Origin: JBJMHZ01 sp045807125
GTDB lineage: Bacteria; Actinomycetota; Actinomycetes; JAWWOL01
Length of the DNA: 64,000 nucleotides
Assembly: GCA_045807125.1 (NCBI GenBank)
Contig: JBJMHZ010000042.1
Location: 62,001 to 126,000 of the forward strand
Direction of reading: 5' to 3'
The position numbers and the translations under genes were made by a program. Positions 61,745 to 64,000 of the stretch are shown one piece after another. Within the stretch, counting starts at the first letter, position 1. Every line of letters starts with the position of its first letter. A model generated the notes under the pieces. That model saw only the letters and a program-made list of their open reading frames with translations. It did no database searches and had not been told where the DNA came from.

Positions 61745-62314
61745 ATGTCGGTGCTGACCGGGTCAACGGAGCGGGTCACGGTGCGCATGCGCCCACCGAC
61801 GAAGCCCCAGGTGGAGGAGGCGACCAGCGGCAAGGCGTTGCGCATCGTCGCGGCGGCGACCCGGTTGGGCCTCGGCTGGATCTTCGTCTGGGCGTTCTTC
61901 GACAAGCTGCTCGGCCTCGGGCACGAGACCGCGTCGAAGGATGCCTGGATCAACGGCGGCCACCCGACCGAGGGGTTCCTCAAGTTCGCGGCGAGCGGGC
62001 CGCTCAAGGGGCTCTACAACGACATCGCTGGCGCGGCGTGGGCCGACTGGCTGTTCATGGCCGGTCTCATCGGCATCGGCCTCGCCCTGATGCTCGGCAT
62101 CACGATGCGGATGGCGGCGGCCGGTGGCGTGCTGCTGCTGGTGCTCATGTGGTCGGCGGTCCTGCCGCCGGAGAACAACGTCTTCATGGACGACCACCTG
62201 ATCTACGCCGGCACGCTGGTCATGCTGCTCCTGCTGAAGGCCGGCCACACCCTCGGCCTCGGCCGGTGGTGGGAGAGGCTGCCGCTGGTGCAACGGTTCG
62301 GCTTCCTGAAGTGA
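61745..62314 (+). CDS. DoxX-family membrane protein
   Basis: 189 residues with four membrane helices: LGLGWIFVWAFFDKLLGLG, WLFMAGLIGIGLALMLGI, MAAAGGVLLLVLMWSAVL, and LIYAGTLVMLLLLKAG. The first helix motif WIFVWAFFDKLLG and the central DDHLIYA are typical of actinobacterial DoxX/thiosulfate:quinone-like proteins, whose function is mostly unknown. ATG 61745 has GAGG 5 nt upstream; GTG 61736 is in frame. It ends at a strong terminator. Confidence 0.88.
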   Translation: MSVLTGSTERVTVRMRPPTKPQVEEATSGKALRIVAAATRLGLGWIFVWAFFDKLLGLGHETASKDAWINGGHPTEGFLKFAASGPLKGLYNDIAGAAWADWLFMAGLIGIGLALMLGITMRMAAAGGVLLLVLMWSAVLPPENNVFMDDHLIYAGTLVMLLLLKAGHTLGLGRWWERLPLVQRFGFLK

Positions 62315-62331
62315 CCGGCGCAAGCTCGCCC

Positions 62332-62361
62332 CGCAAGGGCCCGGGCAACCGGGCCCTTGCG
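62332..62361 (+). terminator. Strong hairpin terminator with GCAA loop
   Basis: A perfect 13-bp stem, CGCAAGGGCCCGG (62332-62344) with CCGGGCCCTTGCG (62349-62361), is closed by a GCAA tetraloop, 18 bp after the DoxX-like gene stop. Confidence 0.85.
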
Positions 62362-62430
62362 CCGTGCCCGGCATGGGAGGCACCGCCCCGGCTCACCGGC
62401 GTTACGGGAACCGGCCGGTAGCCTGGCACC

Positions 62431-63537
62431 GTGCCGAATGCCCCCCGCGTCCACGTCTTCCTCCTCTTCGGCGGCCGGTCGGCCGAGCACGACGTGTCGA
62501 CCGTGTCCGCGCTGCACGTCCTGCGAGCGCTCGACCCCTCCACGTACGACGTCACGCCCGTCGGGATCACCCGCGACGGGCGCTGGCTCGACCTGACCGA
62601 CGCGGTGCGCGCGCTCGAGCCGTCGAGCGTCGCGGCGCTGCCCTCCCCCGACACCACCGACGAGGCTGCGCCGTCCGGACTGCCGGCGATCATCGGCGCA
62701 GCGGAGCAGGGCCCGGTGGTCGTGCTCCCGCTGCTGCACGGCCCGATGGGCGAGGACGGCACCGTCCAGGGAATGCTCGAGCTGGCCGGCGTGCCGTACG
62801 TCGGAGCCGGCGTGCTCGCGTCCGCCCTCTGCATGGACAAGCCGACCGCGAAGCGGGTGCTGGAGTCGGAGGGCCTGCCCGTCGTGCCGTGGGTGTCGGC
62901 GCGACGGCACCGCGCGGGCGACGAGCTCGTGACGCTGGTCGAGTCGCGGCTCGGCTATCCCGTGTTCGTGAAGCCCGCCAACCTCGGGTCGTCGGTCGGC
63001 GTCAGCCGTGCGAGCGACACCGACGAGCTGCGGGCGGCCGTGCGCACCGCGCTGGACTACGACGAGTACGTCGTCGTCGAGGAGGCGATCAGGGGTCGCG
63101 AGATCGAGGTCGCCGTCCTCGGCAACGAGGACCCGATCGCGTCGGTGCCCGGAGAGATCCGGCCCAGCCACGACTTCTACGACTACGAGGACAAGTACGT
63201 CGACAGCGGCGCCGGGCTGATCGTGCCCGCCGAGCTGTCGCCGAGCCAGGCCAAGGAGGTCGCCAAGCTGGCGGTGCAGGCGTACGAGGCGCTGCATGTC
63301 GACGGCATGGGCAGGGTCGACTTCTTCTTCGAGGAGGGCGGCCGGGGCTTCCTCGTCAACGAGGTCAACACGATCCCCGGATTCACGCCGATCTCGATGT
63401 TCCCGCGGCTGTGGGCGGCGAGTGGCGTTCCCTACCCCGAGCTCGTGCAGCGGCTCATCGAGCTCGCGCTGGCGCGGCACGCCACCCGCACGGGCTTCTT
63501 GACGCACCGGCCGGCGCGGTTGCGGGCGCCGGAGTGA
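62431..63537 (+). CDS. ddl: D-alanine--D-alanine ligase
   Basis: 368 residues, ATP-grasp. FGGRSAEHDVSTVSALHVL at the N-terminus, HGPMGEDGTVQGMLELAGVPYVG, VFVKPANLGSSVGVS (ATP grasp), FYDYEDKYVDSGAG (omega loop of the D-Ala-D-Ala type, not the D-lactate type), and GRVDFFFEEGGRGFLVNEVNTIPGFT (Mg ligands). It makes D-Ala-D-Ala for peptidoglycan. GTG 62431 follows TAGCCT-N6, a leaderless pattern. Its stop overlaps the murF start (GTGA). Confidence 0.96.
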   Translation: MPNAPRVHVFLLFGGRSAEHDVSTVSALHVLRALDPSTYDVTPVGITRDGRWLDLTDAVRALEPSSVAALPSPDTTDEAAPSGLPAIIGAAEQGPVVVLPLLHGPMGEDGTVQGMLELAGVPYVGAGVLASALCMDKPTAKRVLESEGLPVVPWVSARRHRAGDELVTLVESRLGYPVFVKPANLGSSVGVSRASDTDELRAAVRTALDYDEYVVVEEAIRGREIEVAVLGNEDPIASVPGEIRPSHDFYDYEDKYVDSGAGLIVPAELSPSQAKEVAKLAVQAYEALHVDGMGRVDFFFEEGGRGFLVNEVNTIPGFTPISMFPRLWAASGVPYPELVQRLIELALARHATRTGFLTHRPARLRAPE

Positions 63538-64000
63538 GGTTCCGCGCGTCCGGGATCGGCGCAGTCGTCGGAGGGGCCGTGCACGGCCCCGACGTCGAGG
63601 TGACCGGCGCCGGCATCGACAGCCGCACGATCGAGGCCGGGCAACTGTTCGTCCCGGTCACCGGCGAGCGCGACGGGCACGACTTCATCGAGGCCGCCGT
63701 CGCCGCAGGCGCTCCCGCCTACCTGACGGCGCGCGCTCCGGTCGGTCGCGGCACCGCGATCGTCGTGGACGACGCCGAGCGGGCGCTGCGCGAGCTCGCG
63801 ATCGCGGCGCGGAGCCGAGTGCGCCACGCGATCGGCGTGACGGGCTCGGTCGGCAAGACCTCGACCAAGGACCTGCTCGCGCACTGCCTGGCCGCGCGCT
63901 ACTCGACGGGCGCGGCGACCGGCTCGTTCAACAACGAGCTCGGCGTGCCGCTCACGCTGGTGAACGCGCCGGGCGACGCCGGCGTCGTGGTCGTCGAGAT
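63534..64000 (+). CDS. murF: UDP-MurNAc-tripeptide:D-Ala-D-Ala ligase MurF (3' truncated by window)
   Basis: The first 155 residues are visible. VTGAGIDSRTIEAGQLFVPV with GERDGHDFIEAAVAAGA is the MurF substrate-binding domain, and GVTGSVGKTSTKDLLAH the ATP P-loop. SFNNELGVPLTLVNAP follows, typical of MurF. It adds the D-Ala-D-Ala made by the preceding enzyme. GTG 63534 overlaps the ddl stop (GTGA), and no stop occurs before the right edge. Confidence 0.95.
   Translation, partial: MRFRASGIGAVVGGAVHGPDVEVTGAGIDSRTIEAGQLFVPVTGERDGHDFIEAAVAAGAPAYLTARAPVGRGTAIVVDDAERALRELAIAARSRVRHAIGVTGSVGKTSTKDLLAHCLAARYSTGAATGSFNNELGVPLTLVNAPGDAGVVVVE

Overview
This window is high-GC DNA (strong G/C bias at third codon positions, many GTG and a few TTG starts, GTGA/ATGA stop-start overlaps). 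The gene content is typical of an actinomycete (phylum Actinomycetota): NucS mismatch endonuclease instead of MutSL, tadA with two tadA-associated genes, an Upp close to that of Streptomyces, an Acg/DosR-type dormancy set, and a tRNA Glu-Asp-Phe cluster. I cannot name the genus. Several genes appear to be transcribed without a leader: a TANNNT -10 element lies 6-8 nt before the start codon.

1-15 kb is housekeeping and core genes: a PNPOx protein beside the end of a cupin-like gene, a decayed TPR gene, nucS, three tRNAs, a PaaI thioesterase, a spermidine-synthase-like protein, a phosphatase, a DUF427 protein, a flavin disulfide oxidoreductase, an aminoglycoside-phosphotransferase-fold protein whose start lies in a 12-bp tandem repeat, a C5 DNA methyltransferase coupled to a Vsr endonuclease, tRNA-Ser, the tadA operon and recQ.

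15.2-18.4 kb holds the most striking locus. An RsbW-like ATPase gene is followed by three genes joined by 4-bp overlaps: a receiver protein whose C-terminal helical domain resembles the KaiC-binding domain of cyanobacterial KaiA, a KaiB, and a 519-residue double-domain KaiC. The KaiC places its CII Walker lysine at 294 and its autophosphorylation Ser-Thr pair at 431-432, the same numbers as in Synechococcus KaiC. This looks like a complete KaiABC-type oscillator in an actinobacterium.

18.4-40 kb is mixed: upp, a GH13 enzyme, a secreted Asp-box protein, a DNA-polymerase-I-like enzyme, two esterase-like membrane proteins, an MprF-like protein, dcd, ftsH, an MFS and an EamA transporter, a lipoprotein and a secreted metallo-beta-lactamase/lamin-tail protein.

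40-61.5 kb is a DosR-like dormancy or low-oxygen island: flavodoxin, XRE-PNPOx protein, zinc alcohol dehydrogenase, two CBS proteins, three universal stress proteins, an acetyl-CoA-hydrolase-family CoA transferase, two Acg-type nitroreductases, a DevR-like regulator coupled to a PNPOx protein, and a DevS-like GAF histidine kinase that keeps the heme-ligand histidine context. Variants of the 14-bp palindrome GGGACCTTCGGCCC precede many of these units. Inside the island lie a flavin-based electron-transfer operon (ferric-reductase-like protein, FMN-binding protein, ApbE, membrane protein), a divergent OmpR/histidine-kinase pair and an ABC exporter.

61.7-64 kb: a DoxX-like membrane protein, a strong terminator, ddl, and murF, which runs off the window.
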